Below are positions 27,115-37,053 of a stretch of 64,000 nt of DNA, piece by piece. The notes under the pieces are model-generated. The model had not been told where the DNA came from. It saw only the letters and a program-made list of their open reading frames with translations, and ran no database searches. The position numbers and the translations under genes are program-made. This stretch comes from Kistimonas sp964291505 (GTDB taxonomy: Bacteria; Pseudomonadota; Gammaproteobacteria; Pseudomonadales; Endozoicomonadaceae): the NCBI GenBank assembly GCA_964291505.2, contig OZ220216.1, positions 2,604,001 through 2,668,000 of the forward strand, written 5' to 3'. Within the stretch, counting starts at the first letter, position 1; each line of letters starts with the position of its first letter.

Positions 27115-28487
27115 CAGCGATTCCCCTCTTCCGGCTTTTTACAAGCCCTGACCACTTCATTCATTCCCATGGACATGGATCCTTTCACTAAAACCGCACA
27201 ATCCGGCCCCAGGCGAGGCAACAGATCTTCGATAAGTAACGTTTTATCTGTAAAGTGAGCCCCGGCACCTTTCCAGGACTCTTGAGTCTTCTGTGTTTGC
27301 TCACCGTAGGTCAGCATAATATCGACACCCACTTCCCGGGCATGCTGCCCCATTGCCAGGTGTCCTGCCTCAGACCGATCGCCCAGCTCCACCATGTCGC
27401 CCATCACTAGAATTTTTTCTCCCGGACAGGCTGCCAAAACATCAATCGCTGCACGGGTCGATGAGGGGTTGGCATTGTAGCTTTCATCAATGACCAATGC
27501 GCCACCAACACCGCGGAAGCGCTGACCACGTCGCATATACGGTTGGGCATTTTCCAAACCACGAGCAACCGCTTCCAGCGAAAAACCTGCCGCCAAAGCA
27601 ACAGCCGCAGCAGCGCAGGCATTGGCAACCTGGTGCTCTCCCCAGAAATGAAGGTGCACAGGCGAGGATTGACCGGCCATATGCAGGTGGAAGTGCATGC
27701 CATCTTCCAGGGATTGAATATCACTCGCATAACAGTCGGCCAACGCATTGAAGAGACTGAAACTCAGCGTCTTTCTTCCAGACTTGCGGAGAACCCGATC
27801 CAACCATTCGCCATAGGCCGGGTCATCAAGATTAAGAATTGCAGTGCCGTCATCCGGCAGACTGTCATAAATCGCACCTTTTTCAGCCACAACACCGGCA
27901 AGGCTACCCAGTCCGGAAAGATGCGCCTCCGAAGCATTGGTTATCAGTGCAATCTGCGGCGCACCGAGTTGAGCGACATACTCAATATCACCCGGTTGAT
28001 TCGTCCCCATTTCAATCACGGCGTACTGATGCGTTTCATCAATACGACTGAGAATCACCGGCACGCCGAGATCATTATTCAGATTGCCTTCCGAAGCCAG
28101 CGTCTCACCGACTTCGCGGCAGATAGCGGCAATCATTTCGCGGGTCGAGGTCTTGCCACTGCTCCCCGTAACGCCTACCACAGTTCCATGAAAACGCTGG
28201 CGATTAAACGCACCAGCCTGCCCTAACGCGAGACGGGTATCGGAAACCATCAACAATGGCCCTCTTACGCCTTCCGGCACACGAGACACCACAGCGCCTG
28301 CAGCACCACTATTCAACGCCGCTTCAACATAATCATGGCCATCGAAGTTCGGCCCGGTTAAGGCTACAAACAACTGCCCGGGCTTAAGGGTACGTGTATC
28401 AATGCTGATATCTGAAAACGAGGCATCGCCTCCGATCAACTCAGCGCCCAGCGGCTGAACCAGATCCGATAATGTTGTATTAATCAT
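27114..28487 (-). CDS. murF: UDP-MurNAc-tripeptide--D-Ala-D-Ala ligase MurF
   Basis: 457 residues. Completes the UDP-MurNAc-pentapeptide by adding the dipeptide made by Ddl. Motifs: DTRTLKPGQLFVAL, ATP loop GSSGKTSTREM, MGTNQPGDIEY, DESYNANPSS and LVKGSMSMGMNEV. It overlaps murE by 4 bp (ATGA). Confidence 0.97.
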   Translation of the reverse strand: MINTTLSDLVQPLGAELIGGDASFSDISIDTRTLKPGQLFVALTGPNFDGHDYVEAALNSGAAGAVVSRVPEGVRGPLLMVSDTRLALGQAGAFNRQRFHGTVVGVTGSSGKTSTREMIAAICREVGETLASEGNLNNDLGVPVILSRIDETHQYAVIEMGTNQPGDIEYVAQLGAPQIALITNASEAHLSGLGSLAGVVAEKGAIYDSLPDDGTAILNLDDPAYGEWLDRVLRKSGRKTLSFSLFNALADCYASDIQSLEDGMHFHLHMAGQSSPVHLHFWGEHQVANACAAAAVALAAGFSLEAVARGLENAQPYMRRGQRFRGVGGALVIDESYNANPSSTRAAIDVLAACPGEKILVMGDMVELGDRSEAGHLAMGQHAREVGVDIMLTYGEQTQKTQESWKGAGAHFTDKTLLIEDLLPRLGPDCAVLVKGSMSMGMNEVVRACKKPEEGNR

Positions 28488-29986
28488 CCGCTTACCCTCC
28501 TGTCCAACGCCTGCCTGACTTCACGCATATCACTGAACGGATAACGAACCCCGTGAATTTCCTGGTAATCCTCATGCCCCTTACCCGCGACGAGGATGAT
28601 ATCGTCATTACCAGCCTCAGCCACGGCGACAGCAATCGCCTCGGCACGATCCGGCACAACTTTCAATTTGTGATCACGAAGCTCTGTCGGGATACCCGTC
28701 ATAGCATCTTCAATGATTTTCAGAGGATCTTCGGTGCGGGGGTTGTCGCTGGTCAGCAGAACACGATCAGCGCCTGCTAATGCTGCTTCTGTCATCAGTG
28801 GTCGCTTACCACTGTCACGATCACCACCGCAACCAAAGACACAGGTGACCGTCTGGCCACCATGATCACGAAGCGCCCCCAGCACACTACGAAGTGCATC
28901 AGGGGTGTGGGCATAATCCACGACGACAGTTGGTTGAGCCGTACCACCAAGCGTCTCTAAACGTCCTGGCACATTATCCAGCTCAGGAATGAGAGCCAGA
29001 ATACGATCCAGCGCAAATCCCTGCAGACACAAGACGCCAATAACGGACAACAGATTGCTCAAGTTGAATTTACCGAGCAGCGCAGTCGACAAACGCCCGC
29101 CTCCCCAAGGGGTATGCAGATTGGCAACCATCCCCTCAGGAGAAAAAACGATATCTGACAGATGGATATCTGCTTTATCCGAACGAACTGAGTAGGTGAT
29201 GCAGTTAACCTGATTCTCTGTCGCTGCGTTCAGCATCAGGTCTGCCCACTCATCGTCAAAATTGATCACCGCATGTTGCAAACCTGGCGAACGGAAAAGT
29301 TCAGCCTTGGCTGCAGCGTAAGCTTCCATTGTCTGGTGATAATCCAGATGATCGCGGCTCAGATTGGTATACACCGCAGTGTTAAAAGCAATGCCACTGA
29401 CTCGCCCTTGATGAAGACCGTGAGACGACACTTCCATCGTCAACCAGGGCACTGACTTATCCACCAGCCCGGCCATAAATCGCTGAACCGACAGGTTATC
29501 GGACGTGGTATTTCCGGCAGGTACTAAATCAGGAAAAACACCATTACCCAGCGTGCCCATCACACCACACGATGCATCAAGTCGACTCAGTAACTGCGCA
29601 ATAAAATGACAGCAGCTGCTTTTACCATTGGTGCCTGTTACACCGATGACTTTCACATGCTCAGAGGGATTCCGGTAAAAACGACTCACCAACCCACTAA
29701 GTTGATCTTTGAGATTAGTAACCGCCACAAGCGGCACAGTAGTCGCAGGCAATGCATTGCCCGTTTCCGCAAGCACAGCACAGGCACCGGCCGCTACAGC
29801 CTGCTCGATATACTGGCGACCATCACTACTCAATCCCGGCAGTGCCAGAAACAGATCTCCCGCCGTCACCTTGCGACTATCGAGCACCAAATCACGGATA
29901 GCGACATCCGCCACCACCGGCGGCAGATCCAGCCATTCCAGTAATCGATTCAGTGTCACCTGCTCATGCTGCATACTGTTCATCAA
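28484..29986 (-). CDS. murE: UDP-MurNAc-L-Ala-D-Glu--meso-diaminopimelate ligase MurE
   Basis: 500 residues. Adds the third stem amino acid. The substrate signature DNPR (in LLTSDNPRTEDPL) marks it as the meso-DAP enzyme and not the lysine type. ATP loop GTNGKSSCCHF and YAHTPDALRSVL are also present. It overlaps ftsI upstream and murF downstream by 4 bp each. The first Met gives the ATGA overlap; Met 2 and Met 5 are possible alternatives. Confidence 0.97.
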   Translation of the reverse strand: MMNSMQHEQVTLNRLLEWLDLPPVVADVAIRDLVLDSRKVTAGDLFLALPGLSSDGRQYIEQAVAAGACAVLAETGNALPATTVPLVAVTNLKDQLSGLVSRFYRNPSEHVKVIGVTGTNGKSSCCHFIAQLLSRLDASCGVMGTLGNGVFPDLVPAGNTTSDNLSVQRFMAGLVDKSVPWLTMEVSSHGLHQGRVSGIAFNTAVYTNLSRDHLDYHQTMEAYAAAKAELFRSPGLQHAVINFDDEWADLMLNAATENQVNCITYSVRSDKADIHLSDIVFSPEGMVANLHTPWGGGRLSTALLGKFNLSNLLSVIGVLCLQGFALDRILALIPELDNVPGRLETLGGTAQPTVVVDYAHTPDALRSVLGALRDHGGQTVTCVFGCGGDRDSGKRPLMTEAALAGADRVLLTSDNPRTEDPLKIIEDAMTGIPTELRDHKLKVVPDRAEAIAVAVAEAGNDDIILVAGKGHEDYQEIHGVRYPFSDMREVRQALDRRVSG

Positions 29987-31701
29987 CCTTTGATCCTGGA
30001 GTACTTCTGAACGTCAGCCAGCGTCTTTACACCCGACTCATCTGGCGCAACGCCCAACACCCGGAGCGACTCGCCTGCCACACGGGAAAATACCGGCGCT
30101 GCGACCAGCCCGCCGTAATATTTGCCATTGGCAGGGCTGTCAATCACTACCACCATAACGATTCGCGGTGCATCCGCCGGAGCAATACCGACAAATGAAC
30201 CGATATGCCGCGAATCGGTGTAACCTTCTTTCCCGAGCTTTCGCACCGTGCCTGTTTTGCCTGCAACCGAGTAGCCATCGAGCTTTGCTCGCGTTCCGGT
30301 TCCGCCTTTGGCAACCACTGTTTCCATCATGGTTAATACCTCATGCGCCACATCTGCACTCATAACCCGAGTACCTTCAGGCGGGATATCACGCTTCAAC
30401 AGGGTTACTGGCTGAAACACACCGCCATTGGCCAATACCATATAAGCCTGCGCCAGTTGTAATGGGGAAACTGTCAGACCATAACCATAGGCGAGTGTCG
30501 CCGTTTCAATCGGCCGCCATTTCATGCGGTAAGGCAACAGGCCAGTACTTTCTCCGGGAAAGGCTACGCCTGTGGATTGCCCAAACCCGACTTTCTGAAA
30601 CAGGGAGAGAATCGTGTCTGGCCCCAGATCCAGTGCAATCTTACTGACACCGATATTACTGGACTTGGTAATCACTCCCGTTACGTCCAGCTTGCCGTAG
30701 TTTCTGACATCGCTGACGGTATCCTTCCCGATACGCATCTTTCCCGGCGAGGTATCAATGGGTGTGTGAGGACTATAGCGGCCGGACTCCAGTGCTGCTG
30801 CGATCGTCAAGGGTTTAATCACCGAACCGGGTTCAATCTGGTCGGTAATCGCACGATTACGTACACCCGCAGGGTTCAGCCGGCTGCGATTATTCGGATT
30901 GAATGTCGGCTGATTGGCCATGGCCAGAATTTCACCGGTTTTGACATCCAGCATAACGAGGGAAGCGGCACGGGCCTTCAGGCTCTGTACCGCTTTTTGC
31001 AGTTCTTTGTTGGCAAGGTATTGCAGCCTGAGGTCGATACTCAGCATCAACTCCTTACCCGGACTGGCGCTGCTGACCACTTCGGCTTCCCGAACCAAAT
31101 GACCTCTGCGGTCTTTCAGGACACGCCACTTACCCGGTTCGCCCGACAACCAGTCATCGAAGGCTAACTCAATCCCTTCCTGCCCCTGATCATCAATATT
31201 GGTCAGCCCCACTAGCTGAGCTGCGACGGAACCTGCTGGATAGTAACGACGGTATTCATCAATGGAATAGACACCCGGCACTTTCAACGCCATGATCTTT
31301 TTGGCTTCTGCCGGCTCAATCTGTCGTTTGAGGTAGATAAACTCACGCTTCGCGTTGGCCCTGAGTTTTTTGCGTAGATCCTTGGCCTTCACGTCCAGTG
31401 CTGTCGCAAGTGCGGACACATCTGCACCCGCAGTAATCAGCTCTTCAGGATTGGCCCAAATGGAAACCACCGGTGTGCTCACAGCAATTGGCTTGCCATT
31501 CCGGTCAAAAATAATACCCCGGTGTGCAGGAATGGTTTCATGACGCACACTGCGCTTGTCGCCCTCATTCTGGAGAAAAGGACGATCCACGACCTGCAGC
31601 TCGGCGACCCGCCAGACAGTGACGGTAATCAGCAGCACGATCAGGCCTTCAACAAAACGGAAGCGCCCTTTATAGGGGGTTGTTTTTCTGCGCCGGTTCA
31701 T
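29983..31701 (-). CDS. ftsI: Septal peptidoglycan transpeptidase FtsI (PBP3)
   Basis: 572 residues. A short basic cytoplasmic tail and one membrane anchor (FVEGLIVLLITVTVWRV) precede the pedestal domain (AHRGIIFDRNG) and a transpeptidase domain with active-site Ser in GSVIK, the SSN triad and KTGT. It cross-links septal peptidoglycan with FtsW, and is the target of aztreonam-type beta-lactams in E. coli. It overlaps ftsL by 4 bp. Confidence 0.97.
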   Translation of the reverse strand: MNRRRKTTPYKGRFRFVEGLIVLLITVTVWRVAELQVVDRPFLQNEGDKRSVRHETIPAHRGIIFDRNGKPIAVSTPVVSIWANPEELITAGADVSALATALDVKAKDLRKKLRANAKREFIYLKRQIEPAEAKKIMALKVPGVYSIDEYRRYYPAGSVAAQLVGLTNIDDQGQEGIELAFDDWLSGEPGKWRVLKDRRGHLVREAEVVSSASPGKELMLSIDLRLQYLANKELQKAVQSLKARAASLVMLDVKTGEILAMANQPTFNPNNRSRLNPAGVRNRAITDQIEPGSVIKPLTIAAALESGRYSPHTPIDTSPGKMRIGKDTVSDVRNYGKLDVTGVITKSSNIGVSKIALDLGPDTILSLFQKVGFGQSTGVAFPGESTGLLPYRMKWRPIETATLAYGYGLTVSPLQLAQAYMVLANGGVFQPVTLLKRDIPPEGTRVMSADVAHEVLTMMETVVAKGGTGTRAKLDGYSVAGKTGTVRKLGKEGYTDSRHIGSFVGIAPADAPRIVMVVVIDSPANGKYYGGLVAAPVFSRVAGESLRVLGVAPDESGVKTLADVQKYSRIKG

Positions 31702-31994
31702 GGTTCTACCAGGATCACCTTGTCCTTGTGAGGCATCTCCATTCCCAGCTGTTTAACCGCCTGCCGTTCAATCTGGCCATGGGCAGTCAAGGTGCTGTAC
31801 TGCAACAGTAGCTGTCCCCACTCCTCCTGCGTCTTGTTTTTTCGATTCAGTTCCGCCTGGTACTGGTTAAACGCCTGACGGTTCAAATGTGCCACGTACG
31901 CTACGGCTACCGCTGAACAAAATACGGCAAAAACCAGAGCCATCAGCCCTGGTCGGATACTCGCCAGTAAAGCTTTCAGCGGTAACCAGTCCAT
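31698..31994 (-). CDS. ftsL: Cell division protein FtsL
   Basis: 98-residue bitopic protein: about 14 cytoplasmic residues, one transmembrane helix (LMALVFAVFCSAVAVAYVA), then a periplasmic coiled coil with HGQIERQAVKQLGM, the usual FtsL C-terminal pattern. It forms a complex with FtsB and FtsQ that activates FtsWI. Located between rsmH and ftsI as in other dcw clusters. Confidence 0.93.
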   Translation of the reverse strand: MDWLPLKALLASIRPGLMALVFAVFCSAVAVAYVAHLNRQAFNQYQAELNRKNKTQEEWGQLLLQYSTLTAHGQIERQAVKQLGMEMPHKDKVILVEP

Positions 31995-31999
31995 GCCGC

Positions 32000-32932
32000 T
32001 TATCCCAGCTTCACTGCCACACGCATGACCGCACTGCGCGCCCGCGGATTAATATCCAGCTCATCCTTGCCCGACTTGATGGCCTTGCCGCAGCTTTTAA
32101 GACGACGCGAGGCATTCAGCTGGTCTTCCGTCAGCGGCACCCAGCTGGGAATATCTGTGTCACCCTTCTCATGCTTACGGATGAAGCGCTTCACGATCCG
32201 GTCTTCCAGCGAATGGAAACTGATGACAACCAGTTTGCCGCCGGGCTTCAACGCCTCAAGCGCCTGCTCCAGTACACGGTTCAGGTCATCCAGCTCGCTG
32301 TTGACAAAAATCCGGATACCCTGAAAAGCACGAGTCGCCGGGTGCTTACCTTTTTCCCAGGACGGATTGGCTTCCGAGATGATATGCGCCAACCGTCCGG
32401 TGGTCACAATCGGTTCGATCTCTCTTGCCTGCACGATCGCACGCGCCATCCGTCGGCCAAAACGCTCTTCACCAAACCGCTTCAGCACATCGGCAATTTC
32501 CGCTTCATCCGCTTTGGCAATCCAGTCAGCCGCGCTAATGCCATGCTCGGTGTTCATGCGCATATCCAGCGGACCATCCTGAAGGAAGCTGAAACCTCGC
32601 TCCGGATTGTCAAGCTGCGGGGATGAAACCCCAAGATCCAGCAACACACCGTCGACCTGCTGTTGACCAACAAACTGCTCCAGCTCCGCAAACGAACCAT
32701 GGCAGATCTGGAACCGGCTATCGGCCTGCGTCAATGCATGACCCACAGCAACCGCTTCCGGATCCTTGTCGATACCAATCAGCCGACCATCGCTGGACAA
32801 TTTTTCCAAAACCGCGCGACTGTGACCGCCACGACCAAAGGTACCGTCGACATACAGCCCTTCCGGCGAACTGACCAGCGCCTCAACGGCTTCAGACAGT
32901 AAAACGGTCTGATGCCTGAATTGTTCGTTCAT
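32000..32932 (-). CDS. rsmH: 16S rRNA (cytosine(1402)-N4)-methyltransferase RsmH
   Basis: 310 residues from MNEQFRHQTVLLSEAV. SAM-dependent enzyme that methylates N4 of C1402 in the ribosomal P site. The SAM loop DGTFGRGGHS, LDLGVSSPQLDNPERGFSF and ISFHSLEDRIVKRF are diagnostic. A GTG six codons upstream (32950) would give a 4-bp overlap with mraZ and cannot be excluded, but the ATG has GGAAAG upstream and aligns with the family. Confidence 0.96.
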   Translation of the reverse strand: MNEQFRHQTVLLSEAVEALVSSPEGLYVDGTFGRGGHSRAVLEKLSSDGRLIGIDKDPEAVAVGHALTQADSRFQICHGSFAELEQFVGQQQVDGVLLDLGVSSPQLDNPERGFSFLQDGPLDMRMNTEHGISAADWIAKADEAEIADVLKRFGEERFGRRMARAIVQAREIEPIVTTGRLAHIISEANPSWEKGKHPATRAFQGIRIFVNSELDDLNRVLEQALEALKPGGKLVVISFHSLEDRIVKRFIRKHEKGDTDIPSWVPLTEDQLNASRRLKSCGKAIKSGKDELDINPRARSAVMRVAVKLG

Positions 32933-32946
32933 ACTTTCCAACGGAC

Positions 32947-33402
32947 TCACAACGACAGTGTCTGCAACTCCTCCGGGACCTGGTCTGCACCGCCGGTTTC
33001 CTGCAAATAGGCATCACGGCGTTCGTTCCAGCAGACCTCATCCCAGAGTTCAAATTTTTTCCCCTGCCCCAGCAATACAGTTTTCTTGCCTAGTCCGGCG
33101 TAATCACGCAGCAGCGGGGGAATCAAAATCCTGCCACTGCCATCCATTTCCAGATCCGTCGCATGACCAATCAGGAGTCGTTGAATCCGTCGACTCAAGG
33201 GATGAAAACTGGGCAGGGACTCAATCTTGGCCTGAATGATCTCCCATTCATCAACGGGATAGATCAGCAGGCAACGCTCTTCCGTATCAATCGTGGCGAC
33301 CAGGTGCCCTTCACAGCGCATCGACAATACGGAGCGGTAGCGTGTTGGAATGGCCAACCGCCCTTTCGCATCCATATTGATCGCGTTGACGCCCCGGAAC
33401 AC
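32947..33402 (-). CDS. mraZ: Transcriptional regulator MraZ
   Basis: 151 residues with two SpoVT-AbrB-like half domains (GVNAINMDAKGRLAIPTRYR and ATDLEMDGSGRILIPPLLR). MraZ forms a ring-shaped oligomer that binds repeated GTGGG-type boxes ahead of its own gene and regulates the dcw operon. Here four such boxes lie 38-75 bp upstream, making autoregulation likely. First gene of the cluster. Confidence 0.97.
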   Translation of the reverse strand: MFRGVNAINMDAKGRLAIPTRYRSVLSMRCEGHLVATIDTEERCLLIYPVDEWEIIQAKIESLPSFHPLSRRIQRLLIGHATDLEMDGSGRILIPPLLRDYAGLGKKTVLLGQGKKFELWDEVCWNERRDAYLQETGGADQVPEELQTLSL

Positions 33403-33440
33403 TCAGCTGTCCTCTTTTTATTCCCTGGACCGAATACCAG

Positions 33441-33478
33441 ATTATCCCACTTTTAGCCACTTTATCCCACAGTGCCAC
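33441..33478 (-). promoter_or_regulatory. MraZ operator: four GTGG-type boxes at 10-bp spacing
   Basis: Read on the minus strand, GTGGCACT, GTGGGATAAA, GTGGCTAAAA and GTGGGATAAT follow one another, starting at 33478, 33470, 33460 and 33450. They lie immediately downstream of the -10 box at 33479-33484, overlapping the probable transcription start, as expected for repression by MraZ. Confidence 0.8.
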
Positions 33479-33507
33479 ACTATAGAAACCCCCAAAATCC
33501 GGGTCAA
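33479..33507 (-). promoter_or_regulatory. Sigma70-type promoter of the dcw cluster (Pmra)
   Basis: Minus strand TTGACC (33502-33507), 17-bp spacer, TATAGT (33479-33484). This is the only strong promoter seen ahead of mraZ. Confidence 0.8.
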
Positions 33508-33671
33508 GGCAGGGAATCACCTAGAAAACCTATAAATATTAAGGCCTTAGACAGCTATTCAGATATTGATACTCAACCTGAAAAAGTGGGGAAACGCTGA
33601 TATTCCACCATCCGGAGGACAGAACAAGATAGCAGCACCCTCTCAGAAGCGCTGAGATAAAACCGCTGCTC

Positions 33672-33711
33672 AAAAAAAATCCTCTCACCGACAAATCGAC
33701 GAGAGGATTTT
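33672..33711 (-). terminator. Rho-independent terminator of rnpB
   Basis: Minus strand AAAATCCTCTC...GAGAGGATTTT stem (arms at 33701-33711 and 33676-33686) ends in a T run (eight bases). It lies directly after the RNase P RNA. Confidence 0.9.
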
Positions 33712-33720
33712 CAACATAAG

Positions 33721-34106
<386 letters not shown>

Positions 34107-34111
34107 GGCGC

Positions 34112-34140
34112 AGAATAATCAAAACCCCCCGGACACTCAA
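34112..34140 (-). promoter_or_regulatory. Sigma70-type promoter of rnpB
   Basis: Minus strand TTGAGT (34135-34140), 17-bp spacer, TATTCT (34112-34117), then a GC-rich stretch leading into the RNA 5' end 6-7 nt downstream. It lies between the rsmI stop codon and rnpB. Confidence 0.75.
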
Positions 34141-34168
34141 GCGAATTTCACCAGTAATTCATCAATTA

Positions 34169-35020
34169 CTAGTCGCGCCCATCATTTTTGAGGGTTAACC
34201 CGTATTCGTAGAGTGTTTTTTTCTTAATGCCTGTAATTTTGGATGCTAGCTGGCTGGCCTGTTTCAGCGACAATTCTTCCAGCAAAATCACCATGAGATT
34301 CGCACTACTTTCATCAATACCACCCACCTTTGACGATTCAGCACCACGCACCAATACCACAAACTCGCCTTTTTTCTGATTAGCATCCGCTCTTAGCTGT
34401 GACAAACATGCATCAACCTGCCCGGCAAGAACTGTTTCAAACGTTTTCGTCAATTCACGGGCAATAACGATATCGCGCTCAGCCCCCAGAACCTCCGACA
34501 TATCAGACAGGGTTTCTTCAATCCGGTGCGTTGATTCATAGAAGATCCAGGTATGCTCAAATCCGGACAGCGCCTGCAGCCGCTTTCTGCGCGCAACGGA
34601 TTTTGCGGGCAGAAACCCTTCAAAGAAGAACCGGTCAGAAGGCAGACCCGATACACTCAACGCTGCAATCAAGGCACAGGCTCCGGGAACCGGCACCACG
34701 CGATACCCGGCTTCACGCACCGTCGCCACCAGGAAGTAACCCGGATCAGAAATCAACGGCGTACCAGCATCTGATACCAGCGCTACCGACTCACCGGCTG
34801 CCATTTTCGCAACAATCTGTGCACTGCGATCACGCTCATTATGCTCATGACAGGCCAGCAGAGGCTTTCGGATCCCCAGATGATTGAGCAACCGCGCCGT
34901 GTGCCGGGTATCCTCCGCCGCGATAACATCGACCGAACCCAGCACCTCGACAGCCCTAGCGGTAATATCCCCCAGATTACCAATGGGCGTGGATACTATA
35001 TACAGACAGGCTTCATTCAT
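34169..35020 (-). CDS. rsmI: 16S rRNA (cytidine(1402)-2'-O)-methyltransferase RsmI
   Basis: 283 residues. Tetrapyrrole-methylase fold enzyme that adds the 2'-O-methyl group to C1402, the same nucleotide modified by RsmH. Motifs are VSTPIGNLGDITARA, AEDTRHTARLL, DAGTPLISDPGY and FFEGFLPAK. Divergent from lpoA, the usual gammaproteobacterial arrangement. Confidence 0.96.
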   Translation of the reverse strand: MNEACLYIVSTPIGNLGDITARAVEVLGSVDVIAAEDTRHTARLLNHLGIRKPLLACHEHNERDRSAQIVAKMAAGESVALVSDAGTPLISDPGYFLVATVREAGYRVVPVPGACALIAALSVSGLPSDRFFFEGFLPAKSVARRKRLQALSGFEHTWIFYESTHRIEETLSDMSEVLGAERDIVIARELTKTFETVLAGQVDACLSQLRADANQKKGEFVVLVRGAESSKVGGIDESSANLMVILLEELSLKQASQLASKITGIKKKTLYEYGLTLKNDGRD

Positions 35021-35172
35021 CGGGTTTACTCAAACTATTAACCGGGATCGCTAGAGATGCGTCCGGCACTTGGTTAAAATCCACGAAGGGTACAGGTGAC
35101 AACGATAACCTGCCAACCCAAAAAATCGTGACGCGTTCAATCTGTCCATTTTTGCCAGAAGGTGGCCCATAA

Positions 35173-37053
35173 GTGAGTTTCATATCCCGGCCAGGATTAT
35201 CCATTGGCGTACTTACACTGACCCTGATACTGGCAGCCTGTTCAACCGCTCCTCGCCAGACGACTTATGATGGCACCATGCCGGACACCTCCCGCATGAC
35301 GGTAGACGGCATGCTGTTAAAGGCTCAGAAATCGACTTATCCAGCCAAGGGGCAACTCTTGCTTTTGGCTGCCGGCACACTACTGGATGAAGACAACCTC
35401 GAACGGGCAAGAAATACGCTTGACCGTATTGAACCCGGCCGCCTGGATGACAACAACCGGAATAACTACAGCCTTCTGGAAGCGGATTACGCCATCCTGA
35501 CCCATGACAGCCGCTCGGCACTGGAATGGCTATCAACCGTCAGCACCTACAACCTGAAGCGCGCCCAACGGGTTAAATACCACCAGATCAAAGCCCGAGC
35601 CTTTGAACTGGAAGGCAATTTCAACCGGAACATTGAACAACTGGGACAAGTCTTACAATACCTGCCCAAAGAAGATCACCCGGCATTGTACACGACATTA
35701 TGGAGCAACCTGCTGATACTGAATGAAAGTCAGCTGCTGGATCTCCTGATGGCAACACCACCCGACACGCTCAAACCCTGGATCGAGCTTGCCGTGATCT
35801 ACCGCACACCCGGCGAACTGGAAAACCAGCTGACTGAACTGCAAAGCTGGGAGCAGCGCTGGCCTACCAGCGATGCTGTACGCTATTTACCACAAAGCAT
35901 CACTGACCTGAAAAATGCAAAACCTTATCAGCCCGAAAAAATCGCCCTGCTGTTACCACTGAGCGGACCACTTGCACAAGCTGGCGAAGCGGTCAGGGAA
36001 GGCTTCATGGCGGCTTACTATGAGGCAGCTAAAAAGAAACTGCAGGTGCCAGAAATCCAATTCTACGACTCCGCCTCCGGCAACCCTGTAGAGCTTGCAC
36101 AAACTGCTGAAAATGACGGCGCCGGACTCGTGATTGGCCCTCTCGGCCGTAACGCGGTAGAAAGTGCAACCTCCAATAGCCAACTGACCATCCCGCAATT
36201 AACCCTCAATTACGCAGATACCTCACAGAGCCTTTCGCCTATCTACCAGATCGGACTGGCCGCAGAAGACGAAGCCAGGCAGGGGGCAGACAGAGCCTGG
36301 AAAGATGGCTTCCGACACCCCGTCATCCTGATCCCAGACAGCGACTGGGGCCAGCGAGTGGCCAACGCCTTCAGTCAGGAGTGGCAGGAAATGGGTGGCG
36401 AGGTACTCACGACGGTTCGCTACACCGGTAACGGCGACTTTAATCAGGCGGCATCCAAACTGCTTCTGGTCAACGAGAGCCAACAGCGAGCCAATAATCT
36501 TCGGCGCATTTTGGGTAAAAAACTCGATTTCACCCCACGCCGCCGCCAGGATGTCGATATGATTTTCATGGCCGCTTCAGCAGCCAATGGGCGACAGTTA
36601 AAACCAGCGCTGGATTTTTACTTCGCCTATGACCTGCCGGTTTACACAACATCCGGCATCTACAGCGGCCATCAGGATCCCGCCAAGGATCGCGACCTGA
36701 GCGGCATTCGCTTTCCTGTCATGCCCTGGTATCTCAACCGGGATTCCGCATTGAAAGACGTCATAACCCAAGAGTGGCCCTCAAGCACCGGACAATACGG
36801 CAGCCTGTACGCCCTGGGCGCAGACGTCTGGCGTCTGTACCCCAGAATGGAACAAATGAGCCGCTCAGCCGGTGCCCAGATGTTCGGCGCCACCGGTACA
36901 TTGAGCATCAATGCACAGGGTTATGTGGAACGCCGCCTGATCTGGCAATATTTTGATAATGGCCGCCCCAGACCGCTCACCCGGGAATACAGCGCGAGAA
37001 AGACACATGCCATACACGTCCTGGATAGCAACGATCAGGAACCCACAGGGTAA
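35173..37053 (+). CDS. lpoA: Penicillin-binding protein activator LpoA
   Basis: 626-residue outer-membrane lipoprotein of the YraM/LppC family. Lipobox LAAC gives Cys 23. A TPR-like N-terminal domain (about 35-250) is followed by a periplasmic-binding-protein-like C-terminal domain starting at KIALLLPLSGPLAQAGEAVR. In E. coli it reaches through the periplasm to stimulate PBP1A. It is followed by yraN, diaA and dolP on the same strand, the standard order. Confidence 0.93.
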   Translation: MSFISRPGLSIGVLTLTLILAACSTAPRQTTYDGTMPDTSRMTVDGMLLKAQKSTYPAKGQLLLLAAGTLLDEDNLERARNTLDRIEPGRLDDNNRNNYSLLEADYAILTHDSRSALEWLSTVSTYNLKRAQRVKYHQIKARAFELEGNFNRNIEQLGQVLQYLPKEDHPALYTTLWSNLLILNESQLLDLLMATPPDTLKPWIELAVIYRTPGELENQLTELQSWEQRWPTSDAVRYLPQSITDLKNAKPYQPEKIALLLPLSGPLAQAGEAVREGFMAAYYEAAKKKLQVPEIQFYDSASGNPVELAQTAENDGAGLVIGPLGRNAVESATSNSQLTIPQLTLNYADTSQSLSPIYQIGLAAEDEARQGADRAWKDGFRHPVILIPDSDWGQRVANAFSQEWQEMGGEVLTTVRYTGNGDFNQAASKLLLVNESQQRANNLRRILGKKLDFTPRRRQDVDMIFMAASAANGRQLKPALDFYFAYDLPVYTTSGIYSGHQDPAKDRDLSGIRFPVMPWYLNRDSALKDVITQEWPSSTGQYGSLYALGADVWRLYPRMEQMSRSAGAQMFGATGTLSINAQGYVERRLIWQYFDNGRPRPLTREYSARKTHAIHVLDSNDQEPTG

